Part shown: positions 45,685 through 54,920 of the stretch, one piece after another | Numbering within the stretch: the stretch's first letter is position 1 | Layout: each line of letters begins with the position of its first letter | Assembly (NCBI RefSeq): GCF_024684275.1 | Contig: NZ_JAIKXF010000087.1 | Location: 1 to 64,000 of the forward strand | DNA from: Ruminococcus sp. | Lineage (GTDB): Bacteria; Bacillota_A; Clostridia; Oscillospirales; Ruminococcaceae | DNA length: 64,000 nt | Reading direction: 5' to 3' | Notes under the pieces: model-generated | What the model was told of the DNA's origin: nothing | The model's input: only the letters and a program-made list of their open reading frames with translations | Databases searched by the model: none | Position numbers and translations under genes: made by a program

Positions 45685-45699
45685 AATTTGGATATCAAA

Positions 45700-45735
45700 A
45701 AAAGAAAACCCGAAAGTAATTGCTTTCGGGCTTTT
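45700..45735. terminator. bidirectional terminator between glcK and the sensor/AraC gene
   Basis: CCCGAAAG (45709-45716) and CTTTCGGG (45723-45730) with a 6-nt loop; on the minus strand it is followed by TTTTCTTTTTTT, so it mainly ends the minus-strand gene. Confidence 0.85.
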
Positions 45736-45776
45736 TGGTTTATTTATGCAGTCATTAACAGCTAAAGCCTAAGGGC

Positions 45777-47942
45777 TCATTTAGCCATATTGCGGTACTG
45801 ATTTGGAGTTACGCCAACTGTTGCAAGGAACTGGCGCAGGAAGTACTTGCTGTCCACATAGCCGCACTGCTCCGCAATTTCCGCCATACTCAGCGGCGTT
45901 ACCGTCAGGCAGTAGGTCGCCTTTGCCATTCGGGCGTTTATGCAGTCCTTATGTATGCTTACCCCGAAGCACTTCTTGTATACCTCGCGGAGATGACCTG
46001 CGCTGTAGGGATAGAGCTTCTGGAGTTTCTCCGACTCAAAGCTGTCCTGCGGATTGCTGTAGATATAGCTTCTGATATGGAGCATATCCTCGTAGTGGGG
46101 ACGCATACGCATTTCCATTTTTTCTCTCTGGCGCTCAGCAAGTATATCCGAGCATATTCCCGTAATACGGGTGTATGACTTCTCTGTACACTTCACCGAC
46201 GCACACACGAAGGAGTCAAGTCCGTACTGGTCGATATATACTCCGTGCTGGAGCATTATTGAGTTTAGCCTGTTTTCAAGGAGAGCCTCATCGTTCTCGC
46301 CGCTGATAATGCAGGCAAAGGTATTATCGTTTACCCTGCCGCAGATGTCGTTGCTTCCGCAGAACTGCTTTACAGCCTCGGCGGCGTCCATTATAGCAGG
46401 TATCTTGCCGCTGAGCTCATAGAAGCCTGCGTTTGAGATGCCTATCCTCATCATGACAAGGCAGTGCTCCTGATTTTCAAAGTCTATGGTATGATAAGCC
46501 TTTCTCATTCCTGTTTCGTTGTACATTCCCGTGAGAGTATCGCGGAGGTCGGAAAGGTTCTGGCACTGCGTCAGATACTGGATATCGTTCTTCATTCTCA
46601 GGAATTCCAGACCGTTGGAAACGGATTTAAGCCAGTTTCTGTAGATATCGTCGTAGGTATCGGGATCGTGGAATTTGAGCACCAGATGACCAAATAGGCG
46701 GTCATTGAAGAACAGCGGATTGAAATAGTATATTGCGGGCTCATAATTCTGGGCAAGAAGTGCCGAGAAATTATATTTCTGCATATCAAAGGGCGTCTTG
46801 TCGTCCCAGTTGACCATGCTCTGACAGGAGAGTATATCACTGAGCTCTGCGTCGCTGTCGTACCAGTTCTTGTAAAGGCACAGATAAAAGCTCTGTATGC
46901 CTCTTACCTGCCAGTGGAACTGACCGCATATATCCACGAACTCGTTGAGAGTACGGCACTCAGTCAGCTTCTGGTCGAGAGGATTGAACAGGTTCCAGTT
47001 GTCATATTCCTTTTTCTGCCTTGCGTTTTTCAGCTCGGTAGTATATATCCTGCGGTCAACTCCGCAGGTACAGCTTGTACCGCAGATTATCTCGCCCTGT
47101 GGGGGAGCAAAGAGAAATTCTCTTTTCTTTATGCGGCTGTAGACCATATTTGCGGCGTCCTCGCCTATTGTCTCGCGGTTGCGCTTATATGTAGTCAGCA
47201 GAGGAGTATGCATGAAGCGGTCGCCTATGTACTCATAGCCCACTACGGTAACGTCCTCGGGTATCTTTATGCCAAGCTCGTCGAACTTGTCGATAAGTCC
47301 GTAAGCCATATAGTCATTTGCACAGATTATCGCCTGCGGAAGTCTCAGCTCGCCGCTGTGATAGCGCTCGGCAAGCTCCTCGCCCGAATTCATCCAGTAG
47401 TTGCCGAAGTGAACGCGGCTCTCGTCAAACTCAACGCCGTGCTTTTCAAGAGACTTTCTGTATCCGTTTACGCGGAGGCTTGAGGCTTTGATGAAATCAT
47501 AGCCTGTGAGGATATCTATATCGTTAAATCCGTGAACGTCCATGAGATGATCGGTAATATCCTCCATATCGTTCTCATCGCTGGTATTTATAAAGGTACA
47601 GTTTGGAAGATTCAGCTCTGCGATATAAGTGCCGACAACTACGATAGGTATGCTCTTGCGCGATATAAGGTCGGCAATAAGCTTTTTCAGTTCCTCATTC
47701 ACAAAAGATTCAGAGAGCAGTATCAAGCCGTCCAGCTCATCTGAAAGTATCAGGTCATATATCCTGTTTTCGCAGAAAAGCTCATTTTCCTTGACGTTAG
47801 GATTATAATTGTTTGAAAAAACGACAGTATCCACTCCGACACACTGATCGAATCGTGCAATGCCCTTTATGACCTGTCTCTGTTCGATGCTGTTGGCTTC
47901 CCCTGCCACAACGCCGAAAATCATTCTCTTTTTTCTTACCAT
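45777..47942 (-). CDS. LacI-like sugar-sensor, degenerate GGDEF and AraC DNA-binding protein
   Basis: 721 aa. N-terminal type-1 periplasmic-binding-like domain (about 5-305), a Cys turn GTSCTCGVD matching RSCGCG in the protein at 32781, a middle domain, a GGDEF-like domain (about 480-600) whose start reads DTLTGMYNETGMRKAY but whose active loop is RVNDNTFACI, so it cannot make c-di-GMP, and an AraC HTH pair (about 620-718; MAEIAEQCGYVDSKYFLRQF in part). It therefore looks like a transcription factor that kept the sensor architecture of its cyclase paralogue. Likely ligand: a plant-derived sugar, by analogy with XylR-like AraC proteins. Consensus promoter with about 120-nt leader. Confidence 0.87.
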   Translation of the reverse strand: MVRKKRMIFGVVAGEANSIEQRQVIKGIARFDQCVGVDTVVFSNNYNPNVKENELFCENRIYDLILSDELDGLILLSESFVNEELKKLIADLISRKSIPIVVVGTYIAELNLPNCTFINTSDENDMEDITDHLMDVHGFNDIDILTGYDFIKASSLRVNGYRKSLEKHGVEFDESRVHFGNYWMNSGEELAERYHSGELRLPQAIICANDYMAYGLIDKFDELGIKIPEDVTVVGYEYIGDRFMHTPLLTTYKRNRETIGEDAANMVYSRIKKREFLFAPPQGEIICGTSCTCGVDRRIYTTELKNARQKKEYDNWNLFNPLDQKLTECRTLNEFVDICGQFHWQVRGIQSFYLCLYKNWYDSDAELSDILSCQSMVNWDDKTPFDMQKYNFSALLAQNYEPAIYYFNPLFFNDRLFGHLVLKFHDPDTYDDIYRNWLKSVSNGLEFLRMKNDIQYLTQCQNLSDLRDTLTGMYNETGMRKAYHTIDFENQEHCLVMMRIGISNAGFYELSGKIPAIMDAAEAVKQFCGSNDICGRVNDNTFACIISGENDEALLENRLNSIMLQHGVYIDQYGLDSFVCASVKCTEKSYTRITGICSDILAERQREKMEMRMRPHYEDMLHIRSYIYSNPQDSFESEKLQKLYPYSAGHLREVYKKCFGVSIHKDCINARMAKATYCLTVTPLSMAEIAEQCGYVDSKYFLRQFLATVGVTPNQYRNMAK

Positions 47943-48067
47943 GTTCCCACCCCGTTAATTTTTGTCAGGGAGACACAATTTTTATTTCCCTATTTTCTAT
48001 GATATTTCTTTACTTTCACAGTACTTTAATGTATAATTTCAGATATGGAGCATTAGAATTCACATAT

Positions 48068-48096
48068 ATTATACATTATTTATTAAGAAATGTCAA
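48068..48096 (-). promoter_or_regulatory. promoter of the sensor/AraC gene
   Basis: Minus-strand -35 TTGACA (48096-48091), 17-bp spacer, -10 TATAAT (48073-48068): full consensus. Confidence 0.8.
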
Positions 48097-48106
48097 TGAA
48101 GTTTCC

Positions 48107-48137
48107 TGCGTTTTTTCCACCAAAAACGCATTTTTGT
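48107..48137 (+). terminator. AT-rich hairpin with T-run in the divergent gap
   Basis: TGCGTTTTT (48107-48115) pairs with AAAAACGCA (48122-48130), followed by TTTTTG. An alternative hairpin (CCAC.AAAAA/TTTTT.GTGG) uses the same bases. No plus-strand gene precedes it, so its purpose is unclear. The rest of the 339-bp gap holds the minus-strand promoter and the RBS of the sigma gene. Confidence 0.4.
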
Positions 48138-48281
48138 GGGTTGAATATTTATATGTCGTTATATTGCATAATGTAGCAATCAATTTTTTGTGCAAATAGC
48201 AGAATCTGTCACTGCCTTTGCAGCAATTTACACCTCTGTCGACACTTATGTTATGAATTCGGATTCAAAGGAGGGATTCGC

Positions 48282-48791
48282 ATGAACGACTTTTCTAATG
48301 ACGTCGATCTCGCCCGACAGGGCAATACCGAAGCTTTCGCAAGACTCTACGCTACAGTATACGAGGACCTTTACCATATAGCCCTATATAGCCTGCGAAG
48401 CTCCCATGACGCTGCCGACGCAGTAAGCGATACTGTGCTGGACGCTTTTTGCTCTATAAAAAAGCTCCGCAGTCCCGAAAGCTTTAAAAGCTGGATCATG
48501 TCTATCCTCGCTGCTAAGATAAAACGCAAACAGCGCTCGTATTTTGAGCCTGCCGACGAGCTCAGCGATGACTCGCCCCTTTCGGAGGGTTTCAGCTTCG
48601 AGTCGGTGGAGCTCCGCGAGGCTGTTGGCAAGCTGGACGACGAATCAAGGCTGCTGCTTTCAATGTCCGTACTGGGCGGCTATACAAGTGGCGAGATATC
48701 GGAAATGTGCGGTATCAGATCGGGTACTGTGCGCTCAAAGCTGACGCGGATAAAGCAGAAGCTGCGCCTTGAGCTGACTCCCGAATTATGA
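48282..48791 (+). CDS. sigma-70 family RNA polymerase sigma factor (ECF type)
   Basis: 169 aa with region 2 (YHIALYSLRSSHDAADAVSDT, in part; promoter melting) and region 4 (GGYTSGEISEMCGIRSGTVR, in part; -35 recognition) and no region 3, the ECF plan. RBS AAAGGAGGG. The next gene, 20 bp downstream, has the N-terminal plan of an anti-sigma partner. No convincing promoter of its own was found; it may be autoregulated. Confidence 0.9.
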   Translation: MNDFSNDVDLARQGNTEAFARLYATVYEDLYHIALYSLRSSHDAADAVSDTVLDAFCSIKKLRSPESFKSWIMSILAAKIKRKQRSYFEPADELSDDSPLSEGFSFESVELREAVGKLDDESRLLLSMSVLGGYTSGEISEMCGIRSGTVRSKLTRIKQKLRLELTPEL

Positions 48792-48810
48792 TCGTGAAAG
48801 GAGAATCAAC

Positions 48811-51234
48811 ATGAATAACGATGATAAGCTCAGAGAGCAGATGAAGTCAGAGCCCGTTCCCGACAGGCTCAAACCCGAGAATATAAAGATAATGCTGGAT
48901 AACAAAGCACCCAAGAAAAAGAGAAGCGGCATAAAGCTTGCAGGAAGGATAGCTGCCGCTGCGGCTGCCTGCACTGTTATAGGCGGAACTGCCGCATACA
49001 CACTGAACAATGGAAAGTTTGATAAAAATACAGCAAGCTTTTTAGAAACTCCTGAAAAGCAGAAAAACAGCGACGTCAGCACAGAACCTGCATCAGAAAT
49101 AAAAAAGCAGGCAAGCTATATGAGCGGCGCAAAGGACTATGAACAGGTATACACCATGTTCAAAGAAGCTTCCGATAAATACAAGAAAGAAAACACAAGA
49201 AACACAAGTAAATACGCAGTGGACGAAGAAGTATATGCAGAAGAAGCTGATGTATCCTCTGCTGCTATAGCCGGGGCTGATGAGTCATACGCCGAGGCGC
49301 CAATGACAAACGGCGAATTCACAGGAGGCAAGGGCGGCGGCGGTGATGCCGGCTACAGCTCCGAGCCCGAGATACCTGTAATAGACGGCGAGCTCCCCAC
49401 AGAGCCCGATACCGAGCCTGTTACAGAGCCTACCACCGAAACATCTACAGAGCCGACTACCGAGGAAACAACAGAAGCTCCCACAGAGGAGCCCACTACA
49501 GAGGCTGACACCGAGCACTCAGAGACCTACTATCAGGAGCAGGACGTTCTCGAAGCCGACATCGTCAAGACTGACGGCAAGCGCATCTATTACGTAGGGA
49601 CCTCCTATGACGAAAACGGTTCATTTGCAAATGTACTCCGCGTAGCAGACGTAAAGGACGGCAAATTCACAGGCAGCTTCACAATCGAGCTCAATTATAT
49701 TTGCGGAGAAGGCACAAACACCAACAGCGTCAGAGATATGTATATCTACAACGACATGATAATCATCATCGGAGAGACATGGAGCTATTCAGATATAGAT
49801 GCATCAGGCTCACGCACATATATCGCCTTCTTTACAACAGGTGATGAGCCGGAGCTCATAGATGTCTACCAGCAGGACGGATATTTCGGTGACGTCAGAA
49901 TAAGTCCCGAGGGATATATGCTCATGACATCAACATACTCCACCTGCACATTTGAAGCGCTCAGCGGCATTGATGACGTTCAAAGATATATCCCCCACTG
50001 CGGTATGACTAAGGATTTCAAGGTCATGTCTCCGCAGGATATACTCCTTCCCGAGGATTTCGGTTCTTCATTCACACTGGAGTACGGCATTATCAGCAGT
50101 ATTGACCTCAACAAGTCAGACTCTCCCACAGTAAAGGATACAAAGACTCTTGCAGGCTATCTGGGAGATATTTACTGCTCAGCAGAAAATCTTTACTGCG
50201 CGGCAGCCAGATGGGACGGATACAGCACCACAACAATCACCCGTATCTCTATAAAGGACGGCAATATCGAGCCGCAGGCAGGCTGTACTATCGACGGCAC
50301 AGTAAATAATCAGTTCTCAATGAGCGAGTACGGCGGATACTTCCGTGTTGCCGCAAGCTATACCGAAATGAAGGAGACCTTCCACAGATACACAGATGAC
50401 GAGGGCTTCATAGACGGATTATGGAGCAGAATAAAGGGCGAGAGCGACGGCTACTACACCTATGAAAGAGTAAAAGAGGACAACAGAGTTTACGTTTTTG
50501 ATCTGGATATGAACATGGTGGGCATGATCGATGGTCTCGGCATCAATGAGCAGATACGTTCTGCAAGCTTCAGCGGAAATATGGCTTATATCGTCACATT
50601 CCGCCAGACTGATCCCCTTTACGCAGTAGATCTCAGTGATCCAACAGCTCCTGTAGTTCTTGACGAGCTGAAAATAAACGGTTTCAGCTCATATATGCAG
50701 TCATGGAGCGAGGGACTTCTCCTCGGCTTCGGAAGCGACGCTGATGATGACGGCAGGATAACAGGCGTCAAGCTGACTATGTTTGATAACTCCGATCCCA
50801 ATGATCTGAAGGCAGTTGACACAGTTACATGGAACAACAAATATATGACAGATGACGATTGGGAAAACCGCGATGGCAAGAACGAGATAGTCTACAGCTC
50901 CTTTGCTCAGTGGGACAGAAAGGCTCTGCTCATAGTTCCCGAAAAGAACCTTATCGGCGTACCTGTCGGGCTTGACGAATACACCTATCACAGCAACGGC
51001 GGAGGAAGCGATTACAAACACACCTCACAGTATGTATTTTTCAGCTTTGAGGACGGTAAATTCGTACAGAAGGGCGATGTAACTATGGTTCATAACGGCT
51101 GGGAGGATTACGGAAACTGGGCTTCCCTTGACCGCTGTGTATATATAGGCGATTATGTCTATGTCCTTTGTACTAAAAAATTCACAGCTGCTGACATAAA
51201 CACATTAGAAGTAACAGACGAGCTCGTATTCTGA
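48811..51234 (+). CDS. membrane-anchored protein with C-terminal beta-propeller, probable anti-sigma partner
   Basis: 807 aa. Short cytoplasmic N-tail (residues about 1-48, helical and charged), one membrane helix (about 50-72), a long low-complexity stalk with PTTEPTTE-type repeats (about 195-235), and a large extracytoplasmic domain (about 245-807) of the secreted beta-propeller type (QDVLEADIVKTDGKRIYYV at the front, regular YLGDIYCSAENLY-like blades). Gene order right after an ECF sigma factor suggests the N-tail holds the sigma factor while the propeller senses something outside. No zinc-binding anti-sigma motif (HxxxCxxC) is seen, so this is inference. Confidence 0.8.
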   Translation: MNNDDKLREQMKSEPVPDRLKPENIKIMLDNKAPKKKRSGIKLAGRIAAAAAACTVIGGTAAYTLNNGKFDKNTASFLETPEKQKNSDVSTEPASEIKKQASYMSGAKDYEQVYTMFKEASDKYKKENTRNTSKYAVDEEVYAEEADVSSAAIAGADESYAEAPMTNGEFTGGKGGGGDAGYSSEPEIPVIDGELPTEPDTEPVTEPTTETSTEPTTEETTEAPTEEPTTEADTEHSETYYQEQDVLEADIVKTDGKRIYYVGTSYDENGSFANVLRVADVKDGKFTGSFTIELNYICGEGTNTNSVRDMYIYNDMIIIIGETWSYSDIDASGSRTYIAFFTTGDEPELIDVYQQDGYFGDVRISPEGYMLMTSTYSTCTFEALSGIDDVQRYIPHCGMTKDFKVMSPQDILLPEDFGSSFTLEYGIISSIDLNKSDSPTVKDTKTLAGYLGDIYCSAENLYCAAARWDGYSTTTITRISIKDGNIEPQAGCTIDGTVNNQFSMSEYGGYFRVAASYTEMKETFHRYTDDEGFIDGLWSRIKGESDGYYTYERVKEDNRVYVFDLDMNMVGMIDGLGINEQIRSASFSGNMAYIVTFRQTDPLYAVDLSDPTAPVVLDELKINGFSSYMQSWSEGLLLGFGSDADDDGRITGVKLTMFDNSDPNDLKAVDTVTWNNKYMTDDDWENRDGKNEIVYSSFAQWDRKALLIVPEKNLIGVPVGLDEYTYHSNGGGSDYKHTSQYVFFSFEDGKFVQKGDVTMVHNGWEDYGNWASLDRCVYIGDYVYVLCTKKFTAADINTLEVTDELVF

Positions 51235-51264
51235 TTTTTGAGATCATATATCTGAAAGCAATAA

Positions 51265-51294
51265 AAAGCTCCCGTGACCAAACACGGGAGCTTT
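51265..51294. terminator. convergent terminator
   Basis: A perfect 12-bp stem (51265-51276 with 51283-51294), 6-nt loop. It is between the propeller gene and the minus-strand zinc-ribbon gene ending at 51297. Confidence 0.85.
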
Positions 51295-51296
51295 GC

Positions 51297-51659
51297 TCAT
51301 TTCATATGGTAAAAAGGCAGCATAAACATAACGGGAAACATAAAAGTTCCGCAGAATACCATGAAGAACGAAACAATACCAAGTATCAGATAGAGCTTTC
51401 CGCATTTCGGGTGTCCGCCTGTCAGATTCAGAATACCGAGTATGACGCCTAAAGCCGGTATCAGCAGCGAAAAAACTATCAGTATCGCCTGAGGCTCGTC
51501 AGGTCCCTGAACGCGGAATACAGGTCTGTTTTGTCTCGGATAGCCGTTATTGTAAGTGTTGGCATTGTTATTTGCCGTACCGTGGTCTATGTAGCTGTCG
51601 CAGTACGGGCATTTTACTTCATTCTCGGATATAGAAGCTCCACAGTGTTTACAGGTCAT
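51297..51659 (-). CDS. zinc-ribbon membrane protein
   Basis: 120 aa. N-terminal zinc ribbon (CKHCG and CPYCD), a Gln/Asn/Tyr-rich spacer, and two hydrophobic helices (about 55-110) of the DUF4190-like kind. Its layout matches the next gene (51750). Function unknown. Confidence 0.75.
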   Translation of the reverse strand: MTCKHCGASISENEVKCPYCDSYIDHGTANNNANTYNNGYPRQNRPVFRVQGPDEPQAILIVFSLLIPALGVILGILNLTGGHPKCGKLYLILGIVSFFMVFCGTFMFPVMFMLPFYHMK

Positions 51660-51749
51660 TTTCTTCCCCCCAATATTTCATGAAACTAATATTTATGTAT
51701 CAACCAAATCCTGAATCTGATACTTAGTCTGAACTTCAAGGTTTAATTG

Positions 51750-52124
51750 TCACATCATTAATATGCTGAATATGTACATAAGCAAAAGCAATACTCTTAC
51801 GCCGAAGCTTATGCCTGCCGCCAGCAGATAAGCTCTTCCTGCACGTTTTTCGTGCCTGCTGAGACTTGTTATGCCTGCGATAAGTCCTATTATAGGCTCA
51901 ATTGCAGAAAAGACCAAAAGTGCTGTTTCCGCAGGCTCGTTCTCAGGAGACATATTATACGGAGAATAAGGAGATACGTCACGATAGAACTGCGGCGGAC
52001 TATAGTTATACGGTCCGTACTGAGGCGGCGGGACATTCTGCCGATAATTCGGATTCGGAGCCGCACAGAAGGGACAGCAGGACTGCCTTTCGTCCATTAT
52101 TGAGCCGCAATTCGAGCAATACAT
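51750..52124 (-). CDS. zinc-ribbon membrane protein
   Basis: 124 aa. Zinc ribbon (CSNCG and CPFCA), a Pro/Tyr/Asn-rich spacer (about 24-60) and two membrane helices. Paralogue in plan of the gene at 51297. It follows the antiporter gene by 13 nt. Function unknown. Confidence 0.75.
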   Translation of the reverse strand: MYCSNCGSIMDERQSCCPFCAAPNPNYRQNVPPPQYGPYNYSPPQFYRDVSPYSPYNMSPENEPAETALLVFSAIEPIIGLIAGITSLSRHEKRAGRAYLLAAGISFGVRVLLLLMYIFSILMM

Positions 52125-52137
52125 ATTCCTCTCCCCT

Positions 52138-53076
52138 TTATCTCATAAAAATATACGTTGTATAGCCTGCATAAGCCGCCAGCATCAAAGCGCCGTGCCA
52201 GCGCACCAGCTTCTTTTTGGGCGCACAGAGCAGGAGCACGAACAGGCTCATAGCAATGAGAACAGCTGTATCTATGGCGTTCTGCACAGTGAAAGCAATT
52301 GGTGATATAACTGCCGCAATGCCAAGCACGAACAGGATATTGAATATATTTGAGCCTACGACGTTTCCGAGAGCCATATCCACCTCTCCCTTGCGGGCTG
52401 CAACGATAGAGGTGACCAGCTCGGGCAGGCTTGTACCGAGAGCTACGATAGTCATTCCGATAAGGTTGTCCGACATACCAAAGGTACGGGCAATATCCGA
52501 AGCTCCCTCGACTACCATTTTTCCGCCTACAGCTATGGCAGCTCCGCCGCCGATGATGCACAACAGACATTTCCACACGGGCATTACCTTGTATTCGTCC
52601 TCATCGCTCTGTTCACCGGAATCACGGGCTTTTTTTGCCGAGCTTATCATCATGTACAGAAAAACCGCAAACAGCGCAAGAAGGACAGCTCCGCCCCAGC
52701 GCATTACTATTCCCGTAAAGGCACCAAGTCCTAGAAGGACTCCTGCAACTATTGCAGAAAACGGCAGGTCTTTTTTCAGAGTTTCCCTGCTTACTGCCAT
52801 AGGACACAGCAGCGAACAGACTCCGCAGACTACCATGAGGTTGAAAATGTTTGAGCCCACGGCGTTGCTTATGGCAAGGTCGTTCTTGCCTAATATCGAG
52901 GCACTTACGCTTACAGAGGTCTCAGGCAGGCTCGTACCCATAGCAACAATGGTCATTCCTATGATAAGGGACGGCACCTTCAGCCTCTTGGCTACCGCAG
53001 AGCTTCCGTCAACGAAGAAGTCGGCGCCCTTGATAAGAAGCACAAATCCGCCTATGAGCAAAATATACATCAGCAT
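52138..53076 (-). CDS. calcium/sodium antiporter, CaCA family
   Basis: 312-aa inner membrane exchanger with about ten helices in two inverted halves. The two alpha repeats are clear: AMGTSLPETSVS with NAVGSNIFN, and ALGTSLPELVTS with NVVGSNIFN. Close in plan to YrbG. The 5' UTR has a perfect hairpin (53106-53125). Confidence 0.93.
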   Translation of the reverse strand: MLMYILLIGGFVLLIKGADFFVDGSSAVAKRLKVPSLIIGMTIVAMGTSLPETSVSVSASILGKNDLAISNAVGSNIFNLMVVCGVCSLLCPMAVSRETLKKDLPFSAIVAGVLLGLGAFTGIVMRWGGAVLLALFAVFLYMMISSAKKARDSGEQSDEDEYKVMPVWKCLLCIIGGGAAIAVGGKMVVEGASDIARTFGMSDNLIGMTIVALGTSLPELVTSIVAARKGEVDMALGNVVGSNIFNILFVLGIAAVISPIAFTVQNAIDTAVLIAMSLFVLLLCAPKKKLVRWHGALMLAAYAGYTTYIFMR

Positions 53077-53105
53077 TTATCCATTCTCTCCTATGCAGTA
53101 TTATT

Positions 53106-53125
53106 ATAGGTTCTTTTGAACCTAT
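53106..53125 (-). promoter_or_regulatory. perfect hairpin in the antiporter leader
   Basis: ATAGGTTC and GAACCTAT around a 4-nt loop, between the promoter and RBS of the antiporter gene. No T-run, so not a terminator. Confidence 0.4.
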
Positions 53126-53158
53126 CACAAGCTCAAAAGTCTCTTGACTGCATATTTT

Positions 53159-53187
53159 ATTATACCACATCTTTTGACTATTTGCAA
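53159..53187 (-). promoter_or_regulatory. promoter of the antiporter gene
   Basis: Minus-strand -35 TTGCAA (53187-53182), 17-bp spacer, -10 TATAAT (53164-53159). Confidence 0.7.
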
Positions 53188-53221
53188 TACCCACGGCGAA
53201 AAAAAATCCTGCGGATTTTTC

Positions 53222-53338
53222 AGTTGAGAGTTGAGAATTGAGAGTTAAGAGTTATGGTGTCTCCTGCGGAGACATTATTAAATTTATGAGCGAAGCGAAC
53301 ACATAAACTCTCAACTCTGCACTCTCAACTCTCAACTA
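53222..53338. repeat. heptad-flanked intergenic element, copy B
   Basis: Left arm GTTGAGA, GTTGAGA, ATTGAGA, GTTAAGA; core hairpin GTCTCC-TGC-GGAGAC; AT-rich centre; TGAGCGAAGCGAACACA; right arm of CTCTCAA heptads. Its core stem differs from the other copies on both sides at once, keeping base pairing. It lies between two divergent promoters. Confidence 0.8.
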
Positions 53339-53443
53339 AAACCGCCCTGCCTTGACACTCTGACCAAAAATAATCGCATTTTTCGGCAATTTCCAACAGC
53401 TTATCCAAATTTTCGCTTCATTTTAAAAAAAACAATATTTGTA

Positions 53444-53472
53444 TTGAATTGCTTTCGCATTTGTGCTATAAT
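53444..53472 (+). promoter_or_regulatory. promoter of the ArsB/CitM-type permease gene
   Basis: -35 TTGAAT (53444-53449), 17-bp spacer, -10 TATAAT (53467-53472), about 75 nt before the start. Confidence 0.72.
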
Positions 53473-53547
53473 TCGGATTGGTATATTTTTTCCTATTTAA
53501 TAGGAAGAACAATTATGCGGTAGTTCACCGCGAACATGGAGGTTTAT

Positions 53548-54900
53548 ATGACAGCAGCACAGATCTTCGCCGTTATCATCTTCGTGGGAATGTTCATCAT
53601 GATAGTTCTCGACAAGATAGAACGGCACTACGTCACCCTCGGCAGCGGTATCCTCACCCTTGTCGCCGTATTCGGCATCTGTATGCGCAGCGGCAGCGCT
53701 ATTATGGATACCCTCGCTATTAAAAGCTTCGCTACAAAGGAATTTTGGTATCAGGTCACGGAAAGCGAAAGCAAAGGAATAAACTGGGCAACTATAATCT
53801 TTATCGCAGGAATGATGGTCATGGTAGAGGGCATGGCTAAAGCCGGCTTCTTCCGCTGGCTCTGCATGAAGATAGCCTATCTGGTAAAATGCAGGACAGT
53901 TCCTATATTCATCACATTCATGATAATGTCGGCAGTCCTCTCAATGTTCATCGACAGTATCACCGTTATCATGTTCCTTGCAGCAGTTACCATTGAGCTT
54001 TCTTCTCTGCTCAAATTCAATCCCGTACCTATGATACTTTCCGAGATATTCTGCGCAAATCTTGGCGGCTCGGCTACAATGTGCGGCGATCCGCCGAATA
54101 TCATCATCGGTACCTCACTGGGATTCTCATTCTTCGATTTCCTTACAAATACCGGTCTCTGTGCCGCTATATCACTGGCAGTATCAGTTGTGTTCCTGTA
54201 CTTTGCTTTCCGCAAGGAGATCGCAGGAAGCAGCAAGGAAAAAACGGATATGAGCAAGTTCCCTAAGCCCTCAGAGGCTATCACCAACAAGAAGGACTTC
54301 ATTATCAGCAGCATAATTTTCGCTCTTGCAGTTCTTCTCCTCGTCACCCATGCAACAACTCATCTCACCGTTGCCACTATCGGTCTGTTTATCGCAGCAA
54401 TAACACTTATCGCCTTTGGCAGACACGCTTCTGAGCTCATAAAGAAGGTGGACTACAAAACGCTCATCTTCTTCATCGGTCTGTTCATCGTGGTAAGCGG
54501 ACTTGAAGAAACAGGCATACTCAAGCTCATCGCAAACTTCATCGGCGACATCAGCGGCGGCAATGTAATGCTCATGCTTGCTATCATACTCTGGGTATCG
54601 GCAATCGCCAGCGCATTCGTGGACAATATCCCATTTGCAGCTACAATGGTGCCTATCATTCAGAGCCTTGCCGATACCTCGGGAGTTCCTATCTCTACTC
54701 TCGCATGGGGACTTGCAATAGGTACAGATATAGGCGGAAGCGCTACTCCTATCGGAGCCTCTGCAAACGTTGTTGGAACATCAGTCGCACAGAAAAACGG
54801 CTATCCTATCGGCTGGGGCAGATACTGTAAGAAGCTTGCTCCTGCTACAGTCATAGTACTTGCAATATCAACTGTTTATTTATTTGTTCGTTATTTATAA
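53548..54900 (+). CDS. ArsB/CitM/NhaD-type ion permease
   Basis: 450-aa integral membrane protein with about eleven helices. Ion-transporter-superfamily motifs: FIDSITVIMFLA, GGSATMCGDPPNIIIGT (first hairpin-helix motif) and GGSATPIGASANVVG (second), the inverted-repeat sites of SLC13/ArsB-like carriers. Substrate could be a dicarboxylate, Na+/H+ or another anion; it is not narrowed by context. Start at 53548 follows GGAGG; the upstream ATG at 53536 contains that RBS. Confidence 0.87.
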   Translation: MTAAQIFAVIIFVGMFIMIVLDKIERHYVTLGSGILTLVAVFGICMRSGSAIMDTLAIKSFATKEFWYQVTESESKGINWATIIFIAGMMVMVEGMAKAGFFRWLCMKIAYLVKCRTVPIFITFMIMSAVLSMFIDSITVIMFLAAVTIELSSLLKFNPVPMILSEIFCANLGGSATMCGDPPNIIIGTSLGFSFFDFLTNTGLCAAISLAVSVVFLYFAFRKEIAGSSKEKTDMSKFPKPSEAITNKKDFIISSIIFALAVLLLVTHATTHLTVATIGLFIAAITLIAFGRHASELIKKVDYKTLIFFIGLFIVVSGLEETGILKLIANFIGDISGGNVMLMLAIILWVSAIASAFVDNIPFAATMVPIIQSLADTSGVPISTLAWGLAIGTDIGGSATPIGASANVVGTSVAQKNGYPIGWGRYCKKLAPATVIVLAISTVYLFVRYL

Positions 54901-54920
54901 TTCAATAAGGGGGAATACAT

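Noticed and set aside
48009..48037. Plus-strand promoter-like pair (TTTACT, TATAAT, 17 bp) leading to the hairpin at 48107
   Set aside because: The AT-rich region makes chance matches likely, it overlaps the leader of the opposite gene, and no product between it and the hairpin is credible.
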